Assembly (NCBI RefSeq): GCF_044336245.1
Contig: NZ_CP172346.1
Location: 1,426,001 to 1,490,000 of the forward strand
DNA from: Schlesneria sphaerica
Lineage (GTDB): Bacteria; Planctomycetota; Planctomycetia; Planctomycetales; Planctomycetaceae
Length of the DNA: 64,000 nucleotides
Direction of reading: 5' to 3'
Positions within the stretch are counted from its first letter, which is position 1. The number at the start of each line of letters is the position of its first letter. Below the pieces are notes generated by a model. The model had not been told where the DNA came from and did not search any database. It saw only the letters and a program-made list of their open reading frames with translations. A program made the translations under genes and the position numbers. Below, piece after piece: positions 9,570 to 18,165 of this stretch.

Positions 9570-10001
9570 ATGGCATCTACGAGCACACGTCCTTCCTGGT
9601 ACACGGACGAAGACGACACCGCTTGGTCAAAGGTGAAGGCAGCCTTCCAGCGCGACTGGACGCAAACCAAGCACGATTTCGGTGCGGATGAGCCTGATCT
9701 TAATCAGGAAGTCGGTGACACGGTGGGACAAGCGACGGGAAACCAGCCAATTCCCCCCGGCAATACAAAGACCAGACCCGATTCGGAAAACGACATCTAC
9801 AGCGACGACGATGAATCGGCATATCGATATGGCTACGCAGCAAGTCGCCACTTCGACGGCGACGAAGAATGGGATGATGAGCTGGAAGAGAATCTTCGCA
9901 GCGAATGGCGCGATGAATCGGACTGGGAATGCAGCCGAAACGCGGTCCGTCGCGGTTGGTGTTACGGAAAACAACAAGGACGTATCAACCAACCCCGATA
10001 G
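9570..10001 (+). CDS. Acidic Trp-rich small protein (143 aa), probable stress-type
   Basis: A strong ribosome binding site (AGGAGA, 6 nt before ATG) sets the start. The N-terminal segment WSKVKAAFQRDWTQTKHDFG and the C-terminal segment AYRYGYAASRHF...WRDESDWECSRNAVRRGW resemble modules I know from uncharacterised bacterial proteins of the general pattern 'YRYGYELA...W..vk.avr.gW', often predicted as stress-related; this link is from memory. A CsbD-like flavour (QEVGDTVGQATG) lies between them. The middle is strongly acidic (DIYSDDDESA). Soluble, no signal peptide. An excellent terminator follows 34 bp after the stop, so it is monocistronic. Biochemical function unknown. Confidence 0.75.
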   Translation: MASTSTRPSWYTDEDDTAWSKVKAAFQRDWTQTKHDFGADEPDLNQEVGDTVGQATGNQPIPPGNTKTRPDSENDIYSDDDESAYRYGYAASRHFDGDEEWDDELEENLRSEWRDESDWECSRNAVRRGWCYGKQQGRINQPR

Positions 10002-10034
10002 TCGATCTGGCCCGTAACAGGCCTCTCCCGTCCG

Positions 10035-10081
10035 GCAGCAGTCACTTTGTTTCGCAGAAGTGGCTGCTGCCTTTTTCTTTT
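10035..10081 (+). terminator. Rho-independent terminator
   Basis: GCAGCAGTCACTT (10035-10047) pairs with AAGTGGCTGCTGC (10058-10070), 13 bp with one G-U, around a 10-nt loop, followed by CTTTTTCTTTT. It ends the small-protein gene. It lies beyond the stop of the convergent GTPase gene and could serve both. Confidence 0.9.
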
Positions 10082-10171
10082 CCGTAAAAGGAATCGCATC
10101 GGCGACGACCACCGTGATCCACTTCTGCGGCCGCAGCCCTAAGGAGACAGACACTTGAGGGCCACCGCCCG

Positions 10172-11350
10172 CTACACGAGGTCACGTCCGCCGTGAAGGA
10201 GCTTGCTGAGCACTGCTCGGCGGGCGGTCATCTCACCGGCGCTACGGGCCTGTTGGAGAATGGCGACTTGACGGGGGTTGAGCGGAACCGCGGTTCCGGT
10301 CGGAGGAACCTCGGGCACCAGGCGTCTGACAATCTCACTCTGCAACTCGGCGAGTCCTTGACCTCGCTTCGCGGAGACCTGTAACACGTTCTCCGGCAGC
10401 GCCTCATCCCACTGCATCGAGAGATCAGCCTTATTCCCAACGACCAAAGCCTCCGGCCACTGGCGCAATAACTCGAAATCGTCCTGGGTCGGGGCCTGAC
10501 TGAGATCCAGCAGAACGATTTGCAGGTCGGCCGTGCGCAAGCGGGCCTGGGCCAGAGCGATTCCCTGAGACTCCAACGCGTGAGCATCTTGCCGAATCCC
10601 CGCTGTATCCGCGAGAACGACCGGCCATCCCTCAAAGGCGGTTTCGCCGGTAACAACATCACGTGTTGTTCCGGGCTGGTCGAAAACGATGGCTCGTTCG
10701 TAGCCCAGCAATGCATTAATCAGACTCGACTTGCCGACGTTCGGTCGCCCGGTCAGTACAACGTTCCAGGGGTTTGACAGATGCAGCCCGAAGTTTGACC
10801 AGTGGATCAAGTTATCCAAACGACTGAGCAGCGTGGCCTCATCAGTCGTCCAGACCAGTTCCTGAAACGCCTGCCGCAAAAGACCGCCTGCCTGCTCAAG
10901 CGCAATTTGCGTCGTTCGCCAGGTGGTGGTGCGGCTCAGCGTTTCCTGACACTCGGCCTGCAGAATGTCGTCGGAAAGTGTGAGTTGTGTTTGCCAATCA
11001 ACGACCTGATACGTCGCTTCTTCAAGATCCTTCAGGATCCGTTCCACCGCAGAATTGCCTCCATGACAGTGGATTTCCAGCAGGTCAGCCGAGATCCGAC
11101 AGACAATGAGGTCTTCGCGGTGCGAATACCCCCAGCGTCCGAAGGCGATTTTCCTCAGCGGTTGCTGGCTCAAAGCCACCCCATTTGCCGCTTCGAACAG
11201 GGGGTCGATTCCCTGGAATTCCGCTCCCCGCTCCTCAGGGCCAAGTCCCTCTGCAACTCGAATCGTCGCCACCGCCCCTCGCCCCCCCGGCGTTAATCGT
11301 GCCGCCGTGCGTCGAGTTGCAGGTCTCGAGTAACCGTCGATGTCAGTCAC
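10172..11350 (-). CDS. MnmE/TrmE-like GTPase lacking the C-terminal Cys motif
   Basis: 392 residues; canonical MnmE is about 450-460. MnmE with MnmG modifies U34 of tRNA using a folate-binding N-domain, a helical domain with an inserted G domain, and a C-terminal FCIGK-type motif. Here the N-domain is recognisable (TPGGRGAVATIRV, then LEIHCHGG) and the Ras-like G domain is complete: G1 GRPNVGKSS near 205, G2 TTRDV, G3 DTAGI, G4 NKAD, G5 SAKRG. The protein ends LLHGGRDLV without the Cys-x-Gly-Lys tail and without the usual last helices. The sequence after the TAG codon does not encode it in the same frame, so this is not a simple premature stop. Either a diverged MnmE paralogue or a lineage form. 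Whether a full mnmE exists elsewhere decides this. Confidence 0.8.
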   Translation of the reverse strand: MTDIDGYSRPATRRTAARLTPGGRGAVATIRVAEGLGPEERGAEFQGIDPLFEAANGVALSQQPLRKIAFGRWGYSHREDLIVCRISADLLEIHCHGGNSAVERILKDLEEATYQVVDWQTQLTLSDDILQAECQETLSRTTTWRTTQIALEQAGGLLRQAFQELVWTTDEATLLSRLDNLIHWSNFGLHLSNPWNVVLTGRPNVGKSSLINALLGYERAIVFDQPGTTRDVVTGETAFEGWPVVLADTAGIRQDAHALESQGIALAQARLRTADLQIVLLDLSQAPTQDDFELLRQWPEALVVGNKADLSMQWDEALPENVLQVSAKRGQGLAELQSEIVRRLVPEVPPTGTAVPLNPRQVAILQQARSAGEMTARRAVLSKLLHGGRDLV

Positions 11351-11777
11351 GTCAATCTTTCGAAGTTGTTGAGGACCCGAGTAGGAGCCGCCCGTCGTTC
11401 AGCGTTGCGGTACGATTCTGCGACGGGCAAGTCTCCCAACGTCCTCGGAGGCGTGTGAGAACGGAGCCCCAGCAACGAGAAATTTCCGTTTGCAGCGTTC
11501 CATTGGGCGATCTTACAGTGTGCATCAAAGACCGGTCCCGCGGAAGATGGTCGATTGCCGCACCAAAGTACAGTCGATCTACCGAATTCCCCAGGTACCC
11601 GTCAAATTCATTACAATTGGTACATGTTAACAGCCGATAACCAACATTATCAAATGCCGCTCAGCCGTCCCTCGCCAGAATAAACGTCGAGTAAGCGCAC
11701 CGCTCGGACACCATGTTGCTCATCGCCAAGACGAGTTCGTGATCACGACAGGGCCCCCGTTGCCCTGCTTCGGAAAC
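11351..11777. other. Intergenic region, ~430 bp
   Basis: Divergent spacer between the GTPase and porin genes. The segment 11600-11660 is relatively AT-rich and is the likeliest promoter area. No clear hexamer pair or coding frame seen. Confidence 0.35.
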
Positions 11778-13670
11778 ATGTTCGAAAGTGCCATGATGTA
11801 TGAGCCATTCGCCCTCGGTACGCGTGACGAGTCGTCTCGGAAGTTGCGGCAGCAGGGCCCGTCCACCCTAACGAGGTTACTCCGCCTGGCAGCCCGGCCA
11901 TCGATGCTTCTAATGCTGGGATTTCTGTTCACAGACGCCGTTTCGACCGCCCTGGCTCAGTCTTCCCCCGCGCCTGTTCGTACTCCGCCTCGACGAAGTG
12001 ATATCACGCCGGTTTCAGCCGAGACATTCGACGAGTTTGCTGAAATGCTCCGGGGGCTGGAACGGCGGGTCGATATTCTGGCCCGGCAGAACGAAGAACT
12101 CCTTCGCGAAAATCAACGCGTCAGCCACCGCTTAAACCCTTCATCCTTCGCTGTCCAGAAGGACCGCGATCCGCTGGAAATTCCCAGTCAGGATTTTCGG
12201 ATTCACCAACCTGAAAGAGGCTTGCTCGAACCTTCCGGGCCTGTTCCCCATCCATTCCACTACGATGGGACGCATCGCCCAACGGAGTTTGAACACATCG
12301 GTTACACCAACCCCGTCGGCCACCACGGTGAAGAGAGTCCTCCTGCGGCGGGAGGGGGATCGAAAGCAGCAGGGGGCGACCCGACGACGACCGGTCGAGC
12401 CCAGGAAGTCGGAAATCGGCACCGCGGGAAACTTACGCTGAAGCCTTACTACGACTTCGATGGAGACGGCTTCAAGTTCGTCACTGAAGACGGAGAGTAC
12501 AGTTTTGGCGTGCGAGGAATGGTTCAAGTTGACGGCAAAGTGTTTTCCGACCCCGTTCCCGGAGGAATCGCCAGCGACGGCATCTATAATCCCCGCTCTC
12601 GATTCTATCTCGAGGGGAACCTGTCAAAGCCAATCCAGTACGAATTCTCGTTTCAGCAGACGTACGACAGCGTCGGCCTGCTCGATGCGTATTTAAACTT
12701 CAATTATGACCCTGCATTCCAGGTCCGAATAGGTCGCTACAAGACGCCGTTCACGTATGAATGGTACCGCATTCACATCTGGGATCTGCTTGCTCCAGAA
12801 CGATCCCTTTTCGCGACCAACTATGAGGGTCAACGGCGTTTCGGGGCAATGGTTTGGGGGACAGCCGCTGAGAATCGCGTGGAATACGCCGTCGGAACGT
12901 TTAATACGCAGCGAAACGGTTACCAGCCCTTCCACAACCTGCAGGACATGATGGCCTTTGTGAACCTCAAGCCTTTTTATAACGAAGATCGCGGCTTCGC
13001 TTTACGCGACCTTCAGTTTGGAGGTTCGGTCAATGCAGGTTACGAGAATCAGCCGACAGCACCGACCGCGTTGCGGACGAATAACGCCCCGACGGCTGCC
13101 GCGTTTGGAGACAGTGGCGCAGTCAACTTCGCAAGTCTTCCCTTCCTCGCCTTCACTCCTGGCGTGACCGAGCATGGATCACGCGCGTTGTGGGAAGTGC
13201 ATTCGGCCTGGTACTACGGGGGACTGACCCTGCTCGGTGCCTATGAAGGGGGATCTGAAAGTTACGCCACCGCCACAGGGTCGCGGAGCCGGATTCCCCT
13301 CAGCGGTTGGTTTGCGCAGGCAGGGTACCTGATCACAGGCGAGACAATTCGTGACCGGACACTCGTCGATCCCATCCACCCCTTCGACCTGCGTCCCGGC
13401 CGAGTTGGATTTGGTGCATTCGAGCCCACCGCGCGCTACAGTGAGATGACACTCGATCAGCGAGTCTTCACCGAGGGACTCGCCGACCCGAAGCTCTGGA
13501 CAAATCAGGCCCGGCTGGTGGATGTCGGAGTCAACTGGTACATCAATAAGTTCGTCAAAATCTATTTTGACTGGGAACATGCCATGTTCGCGACCCCCGT
13601 GACAACAGGAAAGGGAGGGGTCACTCAATCGAACGACCTTTTCTGGATCCGGTCGCAGCTCTACTTTTAA
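11778..13670 (+). CDS. Phosphate-selective porin O/P-like outer-membrane protein
   Basis: About 630 residues from ATG 11778 (a GTG at 11739 is also possible). A late signal segment (MLLMLGFLFTDAVSTALA) ends ALA-QS. Next comes a heptad-like coiled coil (FAEMLRGLERRVDILARQNEELLRENQRV) as in trimeric porins, then a Pro/Gly-rich linker. The C-terminal ~400 residues look like an OprP/OprO beta-barrel: KPYYDFDGDGFKF, SFGVRGMVQVDGKVF, RSRFYLEGNLSKPIQYEFSFQ, VRIGRYKTPFTYEWY, and a final aromatic strand FFWIRSQLYF-type (DLFWIRSQLYF), the expected outer-membrane sorting end. Similar proteins are numerous in planctomycetes. Phosphate selectivity is not shown; no pho genes adjoin. The leader before the hydrophobic core is unusually long for any of the starts. 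Confidence 0.8.
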   Translation: MFESAMMYEPFALGTRDESSRKLRQQGPSTLTRLLRLAARPSMLLMLGFLFTDAVSTALAQSSPAPVRTPPRRSDITPVSAETFDEFAEMLRGLERRVDILARQNEELLRENQRVSHRLNPSSFAVQKDRDPLEIPSQDFRIHQPERGLLEPSGPVPHPFHYDGTHRPTEFEHIGYTNPVGHHGEESPPAAGGGSKAAGGDPTTTGRAQEVGNRHRGKLTLKPYYDFDGDGFKFVTEDGEYSFGVRGMVQVDGKVFSDPVPGGIASDGIYNPRSRFYLEGNLSKPIQYEFSFQQTYDSVGLLDAYLNFNYDPAFQVRIGRYKTPFTYEWYRIHIWDLLAPERSLFATNYEGQRRFGAMVWGTAAENRVEYAVGTFNTQRNGYQPFHNLQDMMAFVNLKPFYNEDRGFALRDLQFGGSVNAGYENQPTAPTALRTNNAPTAAAFGDSGAVNFASLPFLAFTPGVTEHGSRALWEVHSAWYYGGLTLLGAYEGGSESYATATGSRSRIPLSGWFAQAGYLITGETIRDRTLVDPIHPFDLRPGRVGFGAFEPTARYSEMTLDQRVFTEGLADPKLWTNQARLVDVGVNWYINKFVKIYFDWEHAMFATPVTTGKGGVTQSNDLFWIRSQLYF

Positions 13671-13701
13671 ACCTTGGGCTGCTGGCGCGCCGCCGGTACG
13701 A

Positions 13702-14514
13702 TCACGTGTGCCCTTCCGCCGGTTTGGTCTTCGCATCCCGGTTCAGGCGTTTCTGCAGTCGAGTATTAACGTGAGCGAAATTATGGAGCCAGCGATCGTA
13801 GTCCTGAGTCTTGAACTGGAAGAACTCTTTGACTTCCGGTTGTGGCAGCACCAGGAATGTTTCAGCCTTCATCGCCTTGAGAACGCATTCTGCCACATGC
13901 TCGGGAGTGACCGAGCTTAAATGCAGAAATTGATGAACCGGGTCCTCAAGGTCCAGGAATTCCGTGGCAACCCCGGCAGGACACAAGCAGGTCACCTTCA
14001 AACCCCGATTCCGATAGTGCACGGAGAGCCATTCCGCGAACGCGACCGCTCCGTGCTTAGTCACGGAATAGGCTGCCGATCCGATTTCCGTCAGCAGTCC
14101 AGCGGCGGAAGCCGTGATGACAAATGCTCCCCCTCCCTGTTCGATCATGGCGGGGACGGTCGCGCGCGACAGATAGACGTGCGCCATCAGGTTAATCTGC
14201 CAGAGTCGGGTCCAGTCTTCATCAGGCGTCTCAAAACCTCCCTTAGAGGTGACACCTGCATTCGAGATGACAACGTCGATGCGTCCGAATTCGGCACGCG
14301 CCAGATCTACCGCTGCACGAATGTCGCTTTCACGCCCTACATCACAGGCGACACTCACTGCCCCCAGTTCCGCTGCGAGAGCTGCCGCTGCTGCTTCGTC
14401 ACGGTCAGCGATCACAATTCCCTTCGGCCGTTCTTCCTTGATTCGCCGACACAACGACTGACCAATCCCGCGGGCACCCCCGGTGATCAGGACAACGCGA
14501 TCCACTAGTTCCAT
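13702..14514 (-). CDS. Short-chain dehydrogenase/reductase
   Basis: 270 residues from MELVDR, chosen because GAGGAAGG precedes it; a longer frame from 14565 lacks this. Classical SDR layout: dinucleotide motif TGGARGIG at ~12-19, acidic ADRDEA after beta-2 (hinting at NAD rather than NADP), NAG at ~88, catalytic Ser in ITASAAG, YSVTK near 154-158, then PAGVATEF. The C-terminal ~50 residues (FFQFKTQDYDRWLHNFAHVNTRLQKRL) are an added amphipathic tail seen in some SDRs of unknown substrate. It faces the porin gene end-to-end with a 31-bp gap that contains GGCGCGCC. Substrate cannot be assigned. Confidence 0.88.
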   Translation of the reverse strand: MELVDRVVLITGGARGIGQSLCRRIKEERPKGIVIADRDEAAAAALAAELGAVSVACDVGRESDIRAAVDLARAEFGRIDVVISNAGVTSKGGFETPDEDWTRLWQINLMAHVYLSRATVPAMIEQGGGAFVITASAAGLLTEIGSAAYSVTKHGAVAFAEWLSVHYRNRGLKVTCLCPAGVATEFLDLEDPVHQFLHLSSVTPEHVAECVLKAMKAETFLVLPQPEVKEFFQFKTQDYDRWLHNFAHVNTRLQKRLNRDAKTKPAEGHT

Positions 14515-14979
14515 TCTGGATCCTTCCTCTTTTCCGCAAGTCGCCTGGACATCCCTCTTATCCACAGGCTCGTCAAAACAGTGTCGATTGTCTCAAGTGA
14601 GAATTGGGACGTTTTACGGCCTTGTAGCCCCGGTTCCCGTCTCCTGCCAGTCAGACGTCTGCATTCGCCAGGCACTTGCAGGATTCGCCGCTCGCCGCAT
14701 GGATTCACGCAGTCGGTTCTTGCAATAACATCCTGCTCGTCTGCCGGAATGCCTGATCGGGTTCTAACAGGGAGGCGAGGTTCGGGGATATACCAAAGTT
14801 TTCGGGAGACGATTGCGCTGGATTAAGTCGGGTTGGCAACCTACTCTTTCGGGCACCGCAGCGGGACCCACCGATGAGCCGGAATTGACTGACTTCGACA
14901 GTTCCGGGCAGTGTGGAGAAACTGCCGTCGAAATGCCGCATCATTCATGGCTCTGATAACCGGTTGACAAGGTCGAATC
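14515..14979. other. Intergenic region, ~465 bp
   Basis: Divergent spacer between the SDR and YhcH-family genes. No reliable coding frame, hairpin or promoter pair identified by eye. Confidence 0.35.
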
Positions 14980-15453
14980 ATGATTACGGATCACATCAGC
15001 AATCACGCGAAGTATGGTCATTTGCCTGCAGCCCTGCTGCGAGCCATTGAGTATCTCGGCAGCACCGATTTCACGTTTGTCGAAAGCGGCCAGTACGAAC
15101 TCGACGGACGGAATATCGTCAGCATGGTTCAGCGATACAAAAGCAAGCTGCCCCATCAGGCCGTCTGGGAATCCCACCGCAAGTACATTGACGTGCAGTT
15201 TGTCGCGGGTGGACACGAGCGATTCGGCCATGCCCCACTGGCCACGGCTCCGGCTGTCAAGACACCCTATTCGGAAGAGAAGGACGTCATCTTCTACGAA
15301 CCAGGACAGCAGACCTACGATGCCCCCATGGGAACATTCATGATTTTCTATCCTGACGACGTGCACGCTCCTGGACTGGCCGCCGGCACACCCCCTGTGG
15401 CCAGCGAAGTCGTCAAAGTCGTTGTCAAAGTTGCCGTTTCTGCCTGTCAGTGA
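14980..15453 (+). CDS. YhcH/YjgK/YiaL family protein (DUF386)
   Basis: 157 residues, close to the family's usual ~150. The family is a small beta-sandwich/cupin-like metal-binding fold. Some members (NanQ) act in sialic-acid anomerisation and others lie in sugar operons. Family features visible: RKYIDVQFVAGGHERF (conserved H/Y/D-x-Q region), EEKDVIFYEPGQQ, and FMIFYPDDVHAPG with the conserved metal-site His. AAGG lies 8 nt before the ATG. It is a single gene here with no sugar genes beside it, so the substrate is unclear. Confidence 0.88.
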   Translation: MITDHISNHAKYGHLPAALLRAIEYLGSTDFTFVESGQYELDGRNIVSMVQRYKSKLPHQAVWESHRKYIDVQFVAGGHERFGHAPLATAPAVKTPYSEEKDVIFYEPGQQTYDAPMGTFMIFYPDDVHAPGLAAGTPPVASEVVKVVVKVAVSACQ

Positions 15454-15567
15454 CAAATAGGTCGTGTGGACAAGCGCAGTGACTCGGTCATCCATAGCCT
15501 GAAATGACTTTTTTGGCAGAAATCCTCTGATTGGGCAAAAACAATTCCGTTGACGGATCTGATTGCG

Positions 15568-15596
15568 TTGCAGCGTACTTCGACCTTCGTTACACT
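15568..15596 (+). promoter_or_regulatory. Candidate sigma70-type promoter for rplY operon
   Basis: TTGCAG (15568-15573), 17-nt spacer, TACACT (15591-15596). It lies ~90 bp before the rplY start at the head of a five-gene run. Matches are 3/6 and 4/6, so this is a candidate only. Confidence 0.4.
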
Positions 15597-15686
15597 ATTC
15601 GGTCCTCGCGTTTGCCGTATTCGTGGGCAAGGCCCCCACATTGAACTGGCGACGAGTTTGAAATTAACTTCAAGGTGCGTGTTTTC

Positions 15687-16331
15687 ATGTCGAAGGAAGC
15701 AAAGTTAGTCGTCAAACCGCGTGCGGAACAAGGTTCTGCAGCATGCCGACGGTTACGATGGAGTGGGCAAGTTCCCGGCAATATCTACGGGCATAACGCG
15801 CCGCCAGTTTCTGTCGTGATCAGTTCGGAAGCATTGACGCCTGTTCTCATGTCGGGTGCCAAGGTTGTCGATGTCGAACTGGACGGAAAAGTCGATAAGG
15901 CCGTTGTCCGCGAAATCCAGTGGGATACGTTCGGCAGAAGCATCACCCATTTCGACCTGCTGCGGGTCGACCCGAACGAACGCGTTAACATCGTCGTTCC
16001 GCTGGAAGTCAAGGGGACGGCCCCCGGCGTCCTGCTGGGTGGTGTGCTCGAACAAGTCTTGCACTCCATCACCATCGACTGCCTCGCCTATCAGATTCCT
16101 GACTCGATTCCAGTTCGCGTTGGATCGCTCGAACTTGGAAAAGCGATTCACGTTTCGGACCTGGTCCTGCCAGAAGGTTCACACGCTCACGCCGCACAGG
16201 ACGCGATCGTCGTTCACGTTGTGCAGGCGAAGGTGCAGGACGAAGTCGCAGCAGCTGGCCCAATCGAACCAGAAATGATTGGTAAGAAGCCTGCCGCTGA
16301 AGCTGAGGCAAAGGACGCGAAGAAGAAATAG
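15687..16331 (+). CDS. rplY: Large ribosomal subunit protein bL25 (Ctc form)
   Basis: 214 residues, the long Ctc/TL5 version rather than the ~95-aa form. The N-terminal domain (residues 1-95) binds 5S rRNA: LVVKPRAEQGSAACRRLRWSGQVPGNIYG is the family signature, followed by VREIQWDTFGRSITHFDLLRV. The second domain (VPLEVKGTAPGVLLGGVLEQVLHSITIDCL...) is the TL5 beta-domain. The charged tail AAEAEAKDAKKK is common. ATG 15687 is chosen over GTG 15675 because it matches the usual N-terminus and AAGG lies upstream. First gene of rplY-pth-rpsF-ssb-rplI. Pairing with pth is widespread in bacteria. Confidence 0.95.
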   Translation: MSKEAKLVVKPRAEQGSAACRRLRWSGQVPGNIYGHNAPPVSVVISSEALTPVLMSGAKVVDVELDGKVDKAVVREIQWDTFGRSITHFDLLRVDPNERVNIVVPLEVKGTAPGVLLGGVLEQVLHSITIDCLAYQIPDSIPVRVGSLELGKAIHVSDLVLPEGSHAHAAQDAIVVHVVQAKVQDEVAAAGPIEPEMIGKKPAAEAEAKDAKKK

Positions 16332-16382
16332 TCTGGGCACATCAAAAGAGCCAACACGTCACGGTCAACTCGGAATGACACC

Positions 16383-16991
16383 ATGAAGCTGGTTGTCGGA
16401 TTAGGCAACCCGGGGTCGAAGTATGAGGGAACCCGGCACAATGTTGGCTTTGATGTGATTGCCGAGTTAGCACACCGGTGGCATGCCGATCGCTCGAAAC
16501 TTCGGTTCGAGGCACAGCTGGCGGATGGAAATTATCGAGGCGAAAAGGTGCTGCTGGCAGCGCCACAGACCTATATGAATCTGAGTGGACGAAGCGTTCA
16601 GCAGATCGTCAAGTTTTACCAGATTCCGTTGACCGATGTATTGGTTGTCTGTGATGACATGAACCTGAAGCTGGGGCAGCTGCGGCTGCGAGCGTCAGGA
16701 TCTGCGGGCGGACAAAAAGGACTGCAAAGTATCCTGGATGTTTGCGGAACGGAAACGGTTCCCAGGCTGAGGATTGGAGTGGGGCGTCCACCCGAAAAGA
16801 TGGATGCCGCTGCTTATGTATTGACGAAGTTTCGGAAAGACGAGCATACTGAGGTTGACGCGTCAGTAAGAATCGCTGCCACGGGAATCGAATTGTGGAT
16901 TCAAGAGGGGATCACGGCAGCCATGAATGTCGTGAACTCTCCAATGCCTGATTCGGATTCGAATCACTCGGCTGGTAGAAGTCATCCGTGA
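16383..16991 (+). CDS. pth: Peptidyl-tRNA hydrolase
   Basis: 202 residues. Releases peptide from prematurely dropped peptidyl-tRNA in the cytoplasm. The family signature is intact: MKLVVGLGNPGSKYEGTRHNVGF with Asn10 and the catalytic His (H20-type in TRHNVG), QTYMNLSG, VVCDDMNLKLGQLRLRASGSAGGQKGLQSI (Asp and Asn/Gly loop). The usual 'HNGLRS' appears as QKGLQS. Lies 51 bp after rplY and 92 bp before rpsF, same strand. The tail (DSDSNHSAGRSHP) is non-conserved. Confidence 0.96.
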   Translation: MKLVVGLGNPGSKYEGTRHNVGFDVIAELAHRWHADRSKLRFEAQLADGNYRGEKVLLAAPQTYMNLSGRSVQQIVKFYQIPLTDVLVVCDDMNLKLGQLRLRASGSAGGQKGLQSILDVCGTETVPRLRIGVGRPPEKMDAAAYVLTKFRKDEHTEVDASVRIAATGIELWIQEGITAAMNVVNSPMPDSDSNHSAGRSHP

Positions 16992-17083
16992 TTCCGCAAA
17001 AGAGTTTTGGGACAAACGCGGGTTTGATCTCGATAATTGAGCCATAAGAGCCAGATGCGATCGAAGATCTTGGGGAGAGTATT

Positions 17084-17506
17084 TTGACCGAGTACATGTA
17101 CGAGGGGATGTTTCTGCTGGACAGCAACCGCTACGCTGCAGACCCTGATTCAACTCAGAAGGCAGTGCTGGGGATGCTTGAGCGAGTCGGAGCGAAGGTT
17201 GTCGCTTCCCGCCCATGGCAGGAAGGAAAGCTTTGCTATCCCATCGAAGGGCAGCGAAAAGGCTTGTATTATCTCGCCTGCTTTACGATGGACGGCGGCA
17301 GCATGATCGAGCTGAATCGCTTGAGCAAGCTGAATGAAGTTGTCCTACGGCAGTTGGTGCTGCGTCATCCAAAAGTGATTTTCGACGCCATGGTTGATGC
17401 TCTGACGCAACATGACGGCGCAATCCACAGCCCCGAACAGAAGGCTGATCGTGAAGCCCGTGGTGATCGTCCTGCGATCGAAGAGGGCGTTGAAGAAGCG
17501 CGATAG
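17084..17506 (+). CDS. rpsF: Small ribosomal subunit protein bS6
   Basis: 140 residues. The start is a TTG placed 6 nt after GGGGAGAG (17072-17079); the next ATG (17096) would sit too far from that site and trims the first strand. Core fold 1-100: YMYEGMFLLDSNRY, KVVASRPWQEGKLCYPIEGQRKGLYYLACFTMDG, LNEVVLRQLVLRH. The C-terminal extension is charged (EQKADREARGDRPAIEEGVEEAR), as in many bS6 proteins. It precedes ssb by 44 bp. bS6 normally partners bS18, yet rpsR is not in this cluster. Confidence 0.95.
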   Translation: MTEYMYEGMFLLDSNRYAADPDSTQKAVLGMLERVGAKVVASRPWQEGKLCYPIEGQRKGLYYLACFTMDGGSMIELNRLSKLNEVVLRQLVLRHPKVIFDAMVDALTQHDGAIHSPEQKADREARGDRPAIEEGVEEAR

Positions 17507-17550
17507 GTTTCGGTCTGGGCAGATCGCGTGGAGTATAAGGGAATCGAGAA

Positions 17551-18060
17551 ATGGCAAGTTTCAACAAAGTGATTCTCGTCGGCAATTTGACGCGCGATCC
17601 GCAAGTGAAGTACACGACTGGTGGCACAGCAGTGACGGAAATCGGATTGGCAGTCAATCGTCGCTGGCTGGATAAGCAGTCGAATCAATGGAAAGACGAA
17701 ACGACGTTCGTTGATGTCACCTTGTGGGGTCGGACGGCCGAAATCGCAGGGGAATACCTCGCCAAAGGGCGACCGGTACTCATCGAAGGTCGGCTGCAGT
17801 TGGATACCTGGGATGATCGGGAATCCGGGCAGAAGCGCAGCAAGCTCAGAGTTGTCGGCGAAAATATGACGATGTTGGGTGGCAAGGGTGATGGACAGGG
17901 TGGAGGGGGAGATTCCCGGTCGGGCGGTCGTCCGCAGTCGGCTGGCCCCTCACGAAGTGCTTTCGCAGAACCGAGCTTTGACTCGGGTGAAAGCTCAGGC
18001 GGATTCTCATCCAGCTTTGATGATCACTCAGGATCCCAAGTCGACGATGTGCCGTTTTAG
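17551..18060 (+). CDS. ssb: Single-stranded DNA-binding protein
   Basis: 169 residues. OB-fold at ~1-110 with MASFNKVILVGNLTRDPQVKYTTGG, WKDETTFVDVTLWGRTAE and GRLQLDTWDDRESGQKRSKLRVV. Then a Gly/Ser-rich flexible linker, and the acidic protein-interaction tip ends DDVPF, the canonical form. GGAATCGAG precedes the ATG. Its position between rpsF and rplI is the usual one, although rpsR, which normally follows ssb, is absent (only 105 bp separate ssb and rplI). Confidence 0.97.
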   Translation: MASFNKVILVGNLTRDPQVKYTTGGTAVTEIGLAVNRRWLDKQSNQWKDETTFVDVTLWGRTAEIAGEYLAKGRPVLIEGRLQLDTWDDRESGQKRSKLRVVGENMTMLGGKGDGQGGGGDSRSGGRPQSAGPSRSAFAEPSFDSGESSGGFSSSFDDHSGSQVDDVPF

Positions 18061-18165
18061 CGATTGTCGGGGATTGGAGTTCCTGACTGTAAATCGGATG
18101 GGAATAGGGGTTCCCAACCGGGATAGCGAATTGAAACCCGTGTGAAATTGTGACGGAATTTAAAT

